DNA from: Sphingomonas abaci
Lineage (GTDB): Bacteria > Pseudomonadota > Alphaproteobacteria > Sphingomonadales > Sphingomonadaceae
Assembly: GCF_014199625.1 (NCBI RefSeq)
Contig: NZ_JACHNY010000007.1
Span: forward strand, 1 to 64,000
DNA: 64,000 bases
Reading direction: 5' to 3'
This document shows, one piece after another, positions 15,404 to 22,559 of this stretch. A program made the translations under genes and the position numbers. Every line of letters begins with the position of its first letter. Position 1 is the stretch's first letter. The notes under the pieces are model-generated. The model was not told where the DNA came from. It saw nothing but the letters and a program-made list of their open reading frames with translations, and did no database searches.

Positions 15404-15910
15404 TCAAAGGGCGGGGGTGGCTGCCCCCTTGGCGATGCATTCGAGCTGGTGGCGGAGCCGCGCGCTGGCGCGATCCAGGTCGGCGAGATGGTCGAGCACG
15501 ACGGACGCCTCGGCCGCCGTCACGTCCGCCCCGCCCGCGCTGCCGCCGCTGATGGCATCCGACACGGCGCGCGACACGTCGCCCAGCTCGCTCGACAGTT
15601 CGAGAACGGTCAACTGCAATTGACGATCGTCGGTCACCGCCTCGGGAAGCATGATGAACACGCCGCCGAGCATCCGCGCCATGGCGTTGATGATGTGCGG
15701 GTGGCCGCTCTCGCCGTGGCCGATCGTCTCGATCTTCACCGCGTCGCGCACGGTGATGCTGTCGCGGTGGTTCGGCGAGCAGCAGCGCGACAGTTGGCTA
15801 TCGGACGTGCCCGTCTCGTCCTCGCAGACCTTGAGGCCGCCGGCCGCTTGGATCGCGCGCTTGGTGGCGGCGGCGAGGCGCTGCTCGTCGCTGGGGAGCT
15901 TATTGTCCAT
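15404..15910 (-). CDS. Phage regulatory protein, CII-like helix-turn-helix
   Basis: A 168-residue protein. The N-terminal 70 residues hold a helix-turn-helix with AIQAAGGLKVCEDETGTSDS then a QLSRCCSPNHRDSITVRDAV recognition region, the pattern of phage CII-like activators that contact DNA in tetramers. The C-terminal 80 residues are acidic helices (LSSELGDVSRAVSDAI) likely for oligomerisation. The ATG at 15910 begins the conserved region. It lies two genes downstream of the Cro-like gene, as CII does in lambda. Function inferred. Confidence 0.65.
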   Translation of the reverse strand: MDNKLPSDEQRLAAATKRAIQAAGGLKVCEDETGTSDSQLSRCCSPNHRDSITVRDAVKIETIGHGESGHPHIINAMARMLGGVFIMLPEAVTDDRQLQLTVLELSSELGDVSRAVSDAISGGSAGGADVTAAEASVVLDHLADLDRASARLRHQLECIAKGAATPAL

Positions 15911-16172
15911 CGTTCGAACCCTGTTCTGCGGGCTGGGAAACATGAGTTTCCTTTCCCGCTGCGGCGGCGGTGATCCGCCGGTTAAAACCTGCGCCATGAT
16001 GACGCTCACTCTCCGCCGAAAAGCCGCCGGCAGCGCGCGCCTTGAGAACAGCGCTGCCGGCGTAGTCAGCAGGGAGGTTGCCATGCTGGTCGGCCTGAAA
16101 GGCCGGCACGGCGTCTCCGCGGGCGAGAGGAAAAAGCCCGCGAAGCTGGGGAAAGGGGGTGGCGGCGATCAC
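15900..16172 (-). CDS. Possible small phage protein
   Basis: A 90-residue frame whose GTG start overlaps the Cro-like stop as GTGA (16169-16172) and whose stop overlaps the CII-like ATG by 11 bases. It contains SAESERHHGAGFNRRITAAA and ends PAEQGSNDGQ, reminiscent of small phage leader-region proteins (Ash-like) upstream of regulators. The overlap geometry is the chief support. Composition is not strongly protein-like, so it could also be a non-coding leader. Confidence 0.4.
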   Translation of the reverse strand: MIAATPFPQLRGLFPLARGDAVPAFQADQHGNLPADYAGSAVLKARAAGGFSAESERHHGAGFNRRITAAAAGKETHVSQPAEQGSNDGQ

Positions 16173-16393
16173 GCGGCGGCGGCCTGGGTCACGCCGCTGA
16201 CGATCGCGTCGATGTCGATGGACGGTTTGGCGACTGCGACGGCCAGCTTGAGATGCGCGAGCCGCGATGCCGGGATGCCGTTCTTCCGCCAGCTATGGAC
16301 GGTAGAAACGGGCGTCGTCGCCAACCGCGCAACAGCCGTGGTGCCGCCCAGGGCATCGATCACATGATTTGCCAAACGATCCATGACCGTCAT
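16169..16393 (-). CDS. Cro/YdaS-like helix-turn-helix regulator
   Basis: A 74-residue protein beginning MTVMDRLANHVIDALGGTTA. The helix-turn-helix is VARLATTPVSTVHSWRKNGI followed by PASRLAHLKLAVAV, typical of YdaS/Cro-type antirepressors in which the Trp-Arg helix follows the turn. It is divergent from the repressor gene at 16478 with operators between, as expected for a lysis-lysogeny switch. The start is uncertain: ATGs at 16426, 16393 and 16384 are all in frame, and the operator at 16394-16410 occupies the usual ribosome site position of the middle one. Confidence 0.75.
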   Translation of the reverse strand: MTVMDRLANHVIDALGGTTAVARLATTPVSTVHSWRKNGIPASRLAHLKLAVAVAKPSIDIDAIVSGVTQAAAA

Positions 16394-16410
16394 CTTGCGA
16401 TATCCGCAAG
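16394..16410. promoter_or_regulatory. Phage operator, leftward side
   Basis: A perfect inverted repeat CTTGCGATATCCGCAAG: arms CTTGCG and CGCAAG around the 5-base spacer. It touches the Cro-like start codon. The same motif recurs at 16445-16457 and 17306-17356, giving consensus TTGCGATATCCGCAA. It is most likely bound by the repressor and the Cro-like protein. Confidence 0.7.
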
Positions 16411-16427
16411 TCAGACGCAAGCACATT

Positions 16428-16457
16428 CTTGCGATTTCAGCGATTGCGATATTCGCA
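16428..16457. promoter_or_regulatory. Second and third operator sites in the switch region
   Basis: TGCGATATTCGCA at 16445-16457 is a perfect inverted repeat (arms TGCGA and TCGCA), and a half-site CTTGCGATTTCAG precedes it at 16428-16440. They fill the gap between the Cro-like gene and the repressor ATG at 16478, so both the leftward operon and the repressor promoter could be controlled here. Confidence 0.65.
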
Positions 16458-16477
16458 GCGACCGGCTTGATACGCTG

Positions 16478-17065
16478 ATGCAGCCGGATGACATCAAGCG
16501 CGAATTACGACTCAGGGGCATGAGCCAGCGCGACCTCGCCGACGCGGTTGGGATGGATGAAACACATCTATCGAAGTCGCTCGCCGGTAAGCGGCAATTC
16601 AAGATCGCAGAAATGGACGCGATAAGGTCCGAGCTGGCCCCCGAACCCGGTTCAGAGGATAGACTGGCCCTTCGCTCTATCCCATTGCTAGGTGAGGTCC
16701 CGGCGGGCGCATTTGATGCCAGGAGCCAAAGGAGCGGCGGGCGGATCATCGTGACCGACCCCGATGTACCTCCGCGAGCCTATGGACTGACCATTAAAGG
16801 CGACTCCATGGACCTGATAGTTCCAGACGGCTCGCAGGTCATCGTTGATCCAGACGAGCGGAAGCTTTGGCCAGGCTTCCGGTACATCGTTCGATCAGCC
16901 GACGGCGAGACCACATTCAAAGAATATCAGGACGGTCCAGCGCGCCTGGTTCCCTGCTCAAGCAATCCCGCTCATCGAGAAATCTTGCTCGGGTCGGAAC
17001 CTGTGACGATCGAAGGGCGCGTTTTCTCGTACATGATGAGAGACGTTCCTAGGCGGTCTGTCTGA
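16478..17065 (+). CDS. CI/LexA-like phage repressor with S24 self-cleavage domain
   Basis: A 195-residue protein. Residues 1-55 form a helix-turn-helix (MSQRDLADAVGMDETHLSKS). A linker contains VPAG (Ala76-Gly77), the expected cleavage bond. The S24 domain has KGDSMDLIVPDG with catalytic Ser110 and TTFKEY with Lys148, spaced as in LexA. It should keep the prophage silent and be cleaved when RecA is activated. The ATG at 16478 is chosen since homology begins at MQPDDIKRELRLRG; upstream in-frame sequence overlaps the operators and the Cro-like gene. Confidence 0.92.
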   Translation: MQPDDIKRELRLRGMSQRDLADAVGMDETHLSKSLAGKRQFKIAEMDAIRSELAPEPGSEDRLALRSIPLLGEVPAGAFDARSQRSGGRIIVTDPDVPPRAYGLTIKGDSMDLIVPDGSQVIVDPDERKLWPGFRYIVRSADGETTFKEYQDGPARLVPCSSNPAHREILLGSEPVTIEGRVFSYMMRDVPRRSV

Positions 17066-17237
17066 TGCTTTCGTCGTGCGCCCACTCGATGCGCACCGGG
17101 GCGTCGAGATAGAGCTGACCCCATTCGTCACGCTCTGCCAAACCGAGTAGAACGGCGTCTTGAAGGGCGTGCTGCTTCTTTGTCCGCCAGGGTGCGCGCG
17201 CCTCTCCGAACGCTGTTACCCGGTACACAATCGCCAC
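17049..17237 (-). CDS. Small phage protein of unknown function
   Basis: A 62-residue protein, MAIVYRVTAFGEARAPWRTK at the N terminus, then an ALQDAVLLGLAERDEWGQLY helix-strand and a PVRIEWAHDES strand. The GTG start has GGAG 7 bases upstream. It is convergent with the repressor gene and overlaps its last 17 bases. The alternating hydrophobic pattern suggests a compact alpha-beta domain. Confidence 0.6.
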   Translation of the reverse strand: MAIVYRVTAFGEARAPWRTKKQHALQDAVLLGLAERDEWGQLYLDAPVRIEWAHDESIRQTA

Positions 17238-17305
17238 GCCGCATCTCCGATAGACCTAACCTAGGGAAACATAATGGGAACAAAACGGAGGCGCTGTCTA
17301 CCCAC

Positions 17306-17359
17306 TTGCTGATATCGCAAATATTTTGATTGACGTGGAGTTTGCGATAACCGCATAAC
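17306..17359 (+). promoter_or_regulatory. Rightward early promoter with overlapping operators
   Basis: A -35 TTGACG (17330-17335) and a -10 CATAAC (17354-17359) stand 18 bases apart. Between them is an operator-like site TTTGCGATAACCGCAT (17341-17356), and TTGCTGATATCGCAA (17306-17320) lies just upstream. Both resemble the operators near the repressor start. The promoter faces the 17398-21213 operon, so the repressor should block it in the lysogen. Confidence 0.6.
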
Positions 17360-17397
17360 AGGCCCATCGCCGCATCACGCGGCATGGAGCCCCGCCG

Positions 17398-17835
17398 ATG
17401 TCTACGGCACCCAACTACGACCCCGACCTGGCCCAGGCGATTGACGACCTCGCCCCGATTGCCGCCGAACTGCTGGCGGCCGAGAAGCGCCGCGACGACC
17501 TGCCGCCGCAGACTGCCGACTCTGTCCGTGATCAGCTCAACGAGCAGATTGAGGACCTGCTCGCCATCTTCGACGTGCGCGCCGGCCGGCTGGCTATGGA
17601 GCCCGATGCGCTCCGCCTGATCGTCACCGAGGCCGCCCGCCTGGTCGGGCGCGGCCCGAAGCCGTCGCCGCACGATTTGGAGCGCGCGCTGTCGGACATG
17701 GTGCATGTCGCCACCGCCGACGATCGCATCGCGCACCTGCGCCGCAGCCGTGCCCAGGCGGCAGTCGAGCGGACCACGCGCGCCCGCGTCGCCGCCAACA
17801 ACGCGCTGATCGCATTCCAGGCGCTGCGCGCATGA
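17398..17835 (+). CDS. Phage protein of unknown function, first gene of rightward operon
   Basis: A 145-residue helical protein: MSTAPNYDPDLAQAIDDLAP, then a long helical middle (NEQIEDLLAIFDVRAGRLAM) and a C-terminal basic helix with RRSRAQAAVERTTRARVAAN. It overlaps the next gene by 4 bases. Being first after the repressor-controlled promoter, it would be made early. No domain recognised; heptad-like Leu/Ala spacing suggests a coiled coil or bundle. Confidence 0.6.
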   Translation: MSTAPNYDPDLAQAIDDLAPIAAELLAAEKRRDDLPPQTADSVRDQLNEQIEDLLAIFDVRAGRLAMEPDALRLIVTEAARLVGRGPKPSPHDLERALSDMVHVATADDRIAHLRRSRAQAAVERTTRARVAANNALIAFQALRA

Positions 17836-18128
17836 GGGCCGATCCTCTGATCGTCGCCGAGATGGTGGCCGCCGGTATGGGGCAAGACGAGGCTTGCGCC
17901 GCCGTCGACCGCGTGTTTGCCGCCATCCCGGCCGTGCTGCGCACGGGCAAGGGCGTGACGCTCCCCGGCGTCGGCCGGCTGGTCGCGCCGCGCAAGCCCG
18001 TGTGGCTGCCCGGCACCGTCAAGACGCACGCCCGCGAGCAGCGCAAGGTCGGCCTGCAGCGCGGCGAGATCATCGAGAAGGGCGAGCCCTATGCGGTGAC
18101 GGGCAACCTCAAGGGTCCGTCGCTGTGA
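17832..18128 (+). CDS. Small phage protein, possible HU-fold
   Basis: A 98-residue protein. ADPLIVAEMVAAGMGQDEAC and VDRVFAAIPAVLRTGKGV form helices followed by a TLPGVGRLVAPRK strand-turn, a layout like the start of HU/IHF proteins (helix-helix-strand with a G-x-G-x-L turn). The remaining basic segment THAREQRKVGLQRGEI is compatible with DNA contact. The HU relation is only a suggestion by eye. Confidence 0.55.
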   Translation: MRADPLIVAEMVAAGMGQDEACAAVDRVFAAIPAVLRTGKGVTLPGVGRLVAPRKPVWLPGTVKTHAREQRKVGLQRGEIIEKGEPYAVTGNLKGPSL

Positions 18129-18373
18129 GCGGCCCATTCGCCGCCTGGGCGCTCGGTGTCGCCTGCATCGCCTTCATGGGCGGCTATGCCGTCTATGCCC
18201 TGTGGGTCACGATCGCGCCCAACCGCGCGAAGATCGCCGCCGCGATCGCGCCGGTCCTGCCCCGCTTCCTCCGTTCTCCAGCCGCCTCGGGCACGCCCCA
18301 CGTGCCGGCACCCCTCCCCCAGCTCCGCCGCGTCGAGGCCGCTGCCGAGCCAGCCATTCAGGTGCGCCCATGA
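18125..18373 (+). CDS. Small single-pass phage membrane protein
   Basis: An 82-residue protein starting at a GTG that overlaps the previous stop (GTGA). FAAWALGVACIAFMGGYAVY forms a membrane segment at the N terminus, followed by a Pro/Ala-rich cytoplasmic tail (HVPAPLPQLRRVEAAAEP). Role unknown; exclusion or signalling functions are possible for early lysogeny-region membrane proteins. Confidence 0.55.
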   Translation: MSGPFAAWALGVACIAFMGGYAVYALWVTIAPNRAKIAAAIAPVLPRFLRSPAASGTPHVPAPLPQLRRVEAAAEPAIQVRP

Positions 18374-18386
18374 CTGGCGAGGCCGC

Positions 18387-19088
18387 ATGATGGCGCTGGT
18401 CTATCACGGCACGCCGCTGACGCCGCGCGCCGCCCTGATGGCCGTTTCCGGCCGGGCATTCTGCGTCAGCTATTTCCGCCCCGACAGCGTGCAGGACGTG
18501 GAGGCGATCAGCCCCTTCATCATGTTCGACAACGGCGCTTTCTCGTTCTGGATGCAGTCGCTGCGCGCCGGCGTCGACCCCATGGATGCGGGCCGGTCGG
18601 AGTGGTCGGTCTATTTCGAATGGCTGGAAGCGCGGCTGTTCGAACCGGGCCGCTGGGCGGTCATTCCTGACAAGCCCGCCGCGCCGTCGCAGATGAATGA
18701 TGGCTTGGTGAACGAGTGGCCGTTCGGTCCGGCCCGAGGCGCGCCCGTCTGGCACATGGACGGGCCGATTGATCGCCTGGGCCGCCTCTGCGACCGGTTC
18801 GACCGTGTATGCCTGGGCTGGATCGGCGACCCGAAGCGCGAGCCGGTCGGCTGTGACGCCTTTCGCCGACGGATGGATGAGGTCGACGCGCTGTTCGGAA
18901 ACCGGTGGCCCGTCACGCATATGCTGCGCGGCGTCTTGGTAGGCGGCGATTATCCATTCGCGAGCTGCGACAGCACTAGCTTGGCGCAGAACCACCACCG
19001 CTACCGGCAGCCGCTCTTCGCGGGGCTCCCCGACGAATGGTCAGGGGTGCGCGCCTACGCCGAAAAACTCGAAAGGATGGCAGCATGA
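18387..19088 (+). CDS. Phage protein, possible TGT/DpdA-like TIM barrel
   Basis: A 233-residue protein starting MMALVYHGTPLTPRAALMAV. FIMFDNGAFSFW, AVIPDKPAAP, APVWHMDGPIDRL, LGWIGDP and the C-terminal ASCDSTSLAQN recall phage proteins related to tRNA-guanine transglycosylases (an Asp-x-Gly-Ala-Phe motif early, a Cys/Ser-Asp-Ser-Thr motif late). Those act in 7-deazaguanine exchange in DNA or RNA. No preQ0/preQ1 synthesis gene is seen in the window, so the substrate is unknown. The ATG at 18387 is one of a tandem pair. Confidence 0.6.
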   Translation: MMALVYHGTPLTPRAALMAVSGRAFCVSYFRPDSVQDVEAISPFIMFDNGAFSFWMQSLRAGVDPMDAGRSEWSVYFEWLEARLFEPGRWAVIPDKPAAPSQMNDGLVNEWPFGPARGAPVWHMDGPIDRLGRLCDRFDRVCLGWIGDPKREPVGCDAFRRRMDEVDALFGNRWPVTHMLRGVLVGGDYPFASCDSTSLAQNHHRYRQPLFAGLPDEWSGVRAYAEKLERMAA

Positions 19089-19411
19089 TCTCGTTCGAAA
19101 CCGCCCGGGACATCGCTTTCGCCTATCGCGAAGTCGAAACTGGCGAGAAGCTGCTCGCCGACTTGGACAAGGCGAAGGAGCGCTACACCGCGCCCGACAT
19201 TCGCGACGCCTTTGGCCGCCGTCAGGATGGCCTGACGCTCGGCGTCCCGTCCGGTGACAGCAGCCGCACCATGTACCAGGTATCATGGTCGTTGGCGGTG
19301 CCGGTGGTCGAGGCGCACATTGCCAACGCACGTGCGCGCATCGCTGCCCTGTGTGAGAAGGCCGCAGCCGAGATGACACATCCGGACACTGTCGGAGGTC
19401 CGGCGGCATGA
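19085..19411 (+). CDS. Phage protein of unknown function
   Basis: A 108-residue protein, MISFETARDIAFAYREVETG, with helix EKLLADLDKAKERYT, a QDGLTLGVPSGDSSRTMYQV strand region and a C-terminal helical arm EAHIANARARIAALCEKAAA. It overlaps both neighbours by 4 bases. Composition is that of a small oligomeric helical protein; no family recognised. Confidence 0.6.
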   Translation: MISFETARDIAFAYREVETGEKLLADLDKAKERYTAPDIRDAFGRRQDGLTLGVPSGDSSRTMYQVSWSLAVPVVEAHIANARARIAALCEKAAAEMTHPDTVGGPAA

Positions 19412-19872
19412 CTGCGCATCTAGCCTTCCCGCGCCCGCCGAAGGCGAGCAAGCACTGCCGGCACTATTCCTACAAGCTGCCGATCACCCTGCCTGACAGC
19501 GGGCCGCACTGCGCAGCCGGGCACGACATGAGCGCGCCGGGCGCGGCGATGCCCTGTATGCCCGAGCCTCGGGGAGCGTGCTGCGATCGGGCGGAATATA
19601 CCGACCAAGAGCGGGCCGCATGGCGCGCCGCCGTCGAAGCGTCGCAATCCCGCCTGGCGGCTGCTCTTCGCGCGCTGCCCTCGCCGATCCCGCTGCGCAC
19701 GTCCGGCACAGTCAAATGCCCGAACTGCGGCGGCGCGCTGCGATATGCCCGCTGGCGTCGGGGCGCGGAGGTCGGGTGCGACACGGACGGCTGCTGCGGC
19801 GCGCGGTTCAGTATCGCCGCCGATGCCGACTGGCCCGTTTTTGCTCAAGCCAAGGAAGAGGATCGCTCATGA
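19408..19872 (+). CDS. Cys-rich phage protein with zinc-ribbon-like motif
   Basis: A 154-residue protein. The C-terminal part has VKCPNCGGALRYARW and later VGCDTDGCCGARFS, a CxxC...CxxxxCC arrangement suggesting a zinc ribbon. The N-terminal part also has clustered Cys and His (KHCRHYSYKLP, PHCAAGHDMS). Such ribbons bind nucleic acid or mediate assembly. Start overlaps the previous stop as ATGA. Confidence 0.6.
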   Translation: MTAHLAFPRPPKASKHCRHYSYKLPITLPDSGPHCAAGHDMSAPGAAMPCMPEPRGACCDRAEYTDQERAAWRAAVEASQSRLAAALRALPSPIPLRTSGTVKCPNCGGALRYARWRRGAEVGCDTDGCCGARFSIAADADWPVFAQAKEEDRS

Positions 19873-20648
19873 ACGCGATCGCGACGAAGCCGCTCAAGGC
19901 CTACGCCGTCAACGAGCACGATGAGCAGAGCGGAGCCATCTACTTCGCCCGCCACGCCATCACGGCCCGTAAGGCCGGGGCGAACGAGTATGGTGACGGC
20001 GAACTCAGCTATGTGAGTTGCAAGCGAGCACCCTGGGCTGACCGCTTTGCGGACACCGGCATCGTGCCCGCGTCCGTCATGGTCGAGCAGGGTTGGCATT
20101 TCGAATGCACCTGCTGCGGCGTGCGGATTGATGAGGACTTGAGCGATCGTTGGCAGGAAGGCCAACACGATTGCCTGTCCGACATGCTGCGCCAGGCACG
20201 CCGCCGCCGCAAATGGACGCCTTCGATGATCGTCGGCACTCAGCATAGCGCAGTTTTCTGCGATGCGGCCTGTGAGGCAGCATGGCAGATAGTGCGGGCG
20301 GAGACGCGTCGCATCGAAGCGCGCATTGCCGCCCGGTTCAAGGCCATTGTGCTGCGCCGCTTCCCTGATGCGGAGATCGTTGACGGCGGTGACCGGTTCC
20401 AGCGCCCTCATGTCTATGTCACCCGCAACGCCGCCGGCCGGTTGGTGCCTCGGCAAGCTGTGGTCGCCTTCCGCTTCCCCGGGATGAAAAGCGCGCCCGC
20501 TACCCTGCGCTGGGACCACCGGTCGACGTATCACGGTGGCAAGCCCCATTGGAGCTGCTGCGTAGGCGATCAGGCGGCGTTTGAGGCCTGGGCACGTGGC
20601 CAGGCAGTCCCCAGCGACCTGCCGCCCGTCCCGGAGGAAGCGGCATAA
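19869..20648 (+). CDS. Phage protein with Cys-rich motifs, unknown function
   Basis: A 259-residue protein starting MNAIATKPLKAYAVNEHDEQ. FECTCCGVRIDEDLSDRW and FCDAACEAAW provide Cys clusters that may bind metal, after an N-terminal beta-like domain with ITARKAGANEYGDGELSYVS. The C-terminal half has RWDHRSTYHGGKPHWSCCVG. The DGELSYVSCKRAPWAD segment is seen in phage proteins of unknown role that occur beside zinc-ribbon genes. The ATGA overlap fixes the start. Confidence 0.6.
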   Translation: MNAIATKPLKAYAVNEHDEQSGAIYFARHAITARKAGANEYGDGELSYVSCKRAPWADRFADTGIVPASVMVEQGWHFECTCCGVRIDEDLSDRWQEGQHDCLSDMLRQARRRRKWTPSMIVGTQHSAVFCDAACEAAWQIVRAETRRIEARIAARFKAIVLRRFPDAEIVDGGDRFQRPHVYVTRNAAGRLVPRQAVVAFRFPGMKSAPATLRWDHRSTYHGGKPHWSCCVGDQAAFEAWARGQAVPSDLPPVPEEAA

Positions 20649-20974
20649 TGCGCCAGATCGATCCCATTTCGGTCGCCGAAGAGCATAAGCGGATCACCCA
20701 GCAGGCCGACGCGCTCAAGCGGCGCGGCAGCGCGGCACTCGCGCTGGGCTGGTTCAGTGACCACGCGCTCAGCAAGTCCGGTAGCGGACCGCGCGTCCCG
20801 ATCACGAGCGGCGTGCTGCCCGACCAGCTTCGGCCGATCGCCGACGCCACCGCAAACGTCGAGCACGTCCGCCCCTACCTCACCCGAGCCTTTCGAGAGG
20901 CTCACCGCAGCATCATCGAGCGCGCCATCGAATTGGCGCAGGCTGATTTCGAGCAGAAGGAACCCCAAGCATGA
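20648..20974 (+). CDS. Small helical phage protein
   Basis: A 108-residue protein: MRQIDPISVAEEHKRITQQA, basic helix LKRRGSAALALGWFSDHAL, then a loop and the C-terminal helix AFREAHRSIIERAIELAQAD. Start overlaps the previous stop (TAATG) and its stop overlaps the AlpA-like start (ATGA). No family recognised. Confidence 0.55.
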   Translation: MRQIDPISVAEEHKRITQQADALKRRGSAALALGWFSDHALSKSGSGPRVPITSGVLPDQLRPIADATANVEHVRPYLTRAFREAHRSIIERAIELAQADFEQKEPQA

Positions 20975-21213
20975 CCGCCCGCGAACAGCACCTCGCCGCC
21001 CTGGCGGCGCTGCCGCCGGCCACCGCCGCCGACGACCGGCTCATCCCGATCGCGCGCGTCGAGCAGATTGCCGGCATCATGCGCAGCCGCATCTATCAGC
21101 TCATCCGACAGGGGTCGTTCCCTGCCCCGTACAAGCCGGGCGGGTTTGCCTCGCGCTGGAGCGAGGCTGGGGTTCGCGGCTGGGTCGATTCTCTCAAGGC
21201 GAAGGCAGCATGA
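20971..21213 (+). CDS. AlpA-family MerR-like DNA-binding regulator
   Basis: An 80-residue protein. LIPIARVEQIAGIMRSRIYQ then LIRQGSFPAPYKPGGFASRW and a final WVDSLKAKAA helix match AlpA: a winged helix-turn-helix with the tyrosine-containing recognition helix and a wing at PAPYKPGG. AlpA proteins activate integrase genes or act as excision directionality factors. It is the last gene of the rightward operon and is followed by a strong hairpin. A truncated second copy lies at 22560-22744. Confidence 0.88.
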   Translation: MTAREQHLAALAALPPATAADDRLIPIARVEQIAGIMRSRIYQLIRQGSFPAPYKPGGFASRWSEAGVRGWVDSLKAKAA

Positions 21214-21290
21214 CGACGTTCCGCATTTGATTAGAGGCGTATGACTGATCGTCAAAAATAACGTGCCAGTTGATTGCTGATCAAGGATGG

Positions 21291-21331
21291 GCATTGTGCA
21301 TTCAGGCGCCATGCGGCTGAATGCACAATGC
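21291..21331 (+). terminator. Strong hairpin after alpA
   Basis: Perfect 15-base arms GCATTGTGCATTCAG (21291-21305) and CTGAATGCACAATGC (21317-21331) around an 11-base loop, followed by TTTCC. It ends the rightward operon 78 bases after alpA and may also stop the leftward 21411 gene. The T tract is weak for a factor-independent terminator, so termination is inferred mainly from stem strength and location. Confidence 0.65.
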
Positions 21332-21410
21332 TTTCCTACAAATGCCTCTTACAGCATGCCATAAGCGAAGATAAAAGGATGCCCTTGCTATAGCAGCTAA
21401 AGGCAGCCTT

Positions 21411-21692
21411 CTACCAATTAGCGTTCCACTCGCTTCGGAAGCTTTCATCATTGACAATCAGATTGCGCCAAGAAGCATCGCTACAGCTTACAACAAGCAA
21501 GCGATCGTTCTTGCTGAGTATTTTATTAAAGTAATCGAAAACGACAGACTTTGAGTCGCTAGTTCCAATGTACCAGACGGTTTCCAGAATGCGACCTCGG
21601 GTCCACTTCACATTGGCCGAGATATACGCATCCATCTCCTTATGGGTGGGAGTGGAGCCGTTTAGGTCATACGAAACGATATAATTTGCCAT
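21411..21692 (-). CDS. Stand-alone Cas2-like / SinR-family small protein
   Basis: A 93-residue protein starting MANYIVSYDLNGSTPTHKEM. A first strand with a Y-D-L motif, TRGRILETVWYIGT (second strand and helix turn), a helix VFDYFNKILSKND and RLLVVSCSDASWRN reproduce the ferredoxin-like pattern of Cas2, VapD and the SinR-family proteins that occur without CRISPR loci. The gene is AT-richer than its surroundings and sits alone between alpA and the truncated integrase. There is no Cas1 or CRISPR in the window. Nuclease activity is possible but not shown. Confidence 0.55.
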   Translation of the reverse strand: MANYIVSYDLNGSTPTHKEMDAYISANVKWTRGRILETVWYIGTSDSKSVVFDYFNKILSKNDRLLVVSCSDASWRNLIVNDESFRSEWNANW

Positions 21693-22109
21693 CTAATTGC
21701 CTTCAGTTGGCAATCGCCTTGACCCGTCATGCGAAGAGAGTACTCTCCTATCGCTTACCACAGCCGTTCCGCCGACGATTGCATTCGTTTAGCGGATGAT
21801 CCGGGCCGGAGCCGCCACAGCTCCGGCCCAAATCATGTCGATAGCGATTATTGATAACCACAAATCAGAAGTCGAGCGCATTTCGTACATGCTGATGGCT
21901 TGCAGATTTCAATGTGGCAATATTGCAACACCGATAGTAATGTTTGCTTACAGTAATTATTTGTGAACGCGAATATGCCTCTTTCGTCGGAAACCTGAAG
22001 TTTCTGGCCCTAAGCATGGGCAATAGAGCGACGCCTCTCATGCTTATACCGCGCCTGCCTCGTCACCGTGGTCAGGCTCCCGCTGAGCGCGTTTCGTGAC
22101 AAGCGTTGG
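21693..22109. other. Non-coding AT-richer stretch
   Basis: About 417 bases without a supported gene. Base composition is AT-richer than the prophage average. It should include the promoter of the Cas2-like gene (ATG at 21692 with GAAGGC close upstream on the minus strand). I see no convincing RNA gene, repeat array or att copy. Confidence 0.4.
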
Positions 22110-22540
22110 TTACTCTCGCCTCGGTCCCGTTGCTGCATCGCGGATCGGCTTCCCGAGCTGCTCTGCCGGAGCCCCTAGCCCCTCGCTAATCAGGTCGGCC
22201 CACTCACACGCTAGCTCGCGCCGCCGGGGCATATAGGCCGCCCGGTTGTACGCACCCTCGACCTTGTTCTCGGGGATATGCGCCAGCATGAGGTCGATGA
22301 TCGCTCGGTCGGGTGACGCATCCTTGTGCCCCGCCTCGCGCCATAGCCGGTCGGCGCGCTCGTTCATGCAGATCGAGAAGGCCGCGCGGAAACCATGTGG
22401 AACATGGCGCTGGTAATCACCGGCTCGGATCAGCAGCGCACGCAGCGTGTTTTCGCTGATCGGCTTATGCGTGTGGCGCTCGCTCGGGAAAAGGCACGGC
22501 AGGCCGCCGGACAGCAGCCGCACCGTGCGCAGCACCTCGC
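22110..22540 (-). pseudogene. Truncated tyrosine integrase (C-terminal third)
   Basis: The frame encodes about 141 residues that match the end of the intact integrase (24067-25440), with 8 substitutions by my count in 140 aligned residues; DNA differs more, mostly at third positions. It keeps the R-H-x-x-R helix (VPHGFRAAFS), the LAH box and the catalytic Tyr (VEGAYNRAAY), but lacks the N-terminal arm and most of the core domain. Four of the changes turn Tyr into Cys or Asp. It cannot act as a recombinase. Its upstream end is fused to a truncated alpA near 22530-22560. Confidence 0.85.
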
Positions 22541-22559
22541 CACCCTGGGGACGCTTCCG

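Noticed and set aside
18370..18390. Six-codon frame MTGEAA between two phage genes
   Set aside because: Too short to support as a gene; it may only couple translation of neighbours.
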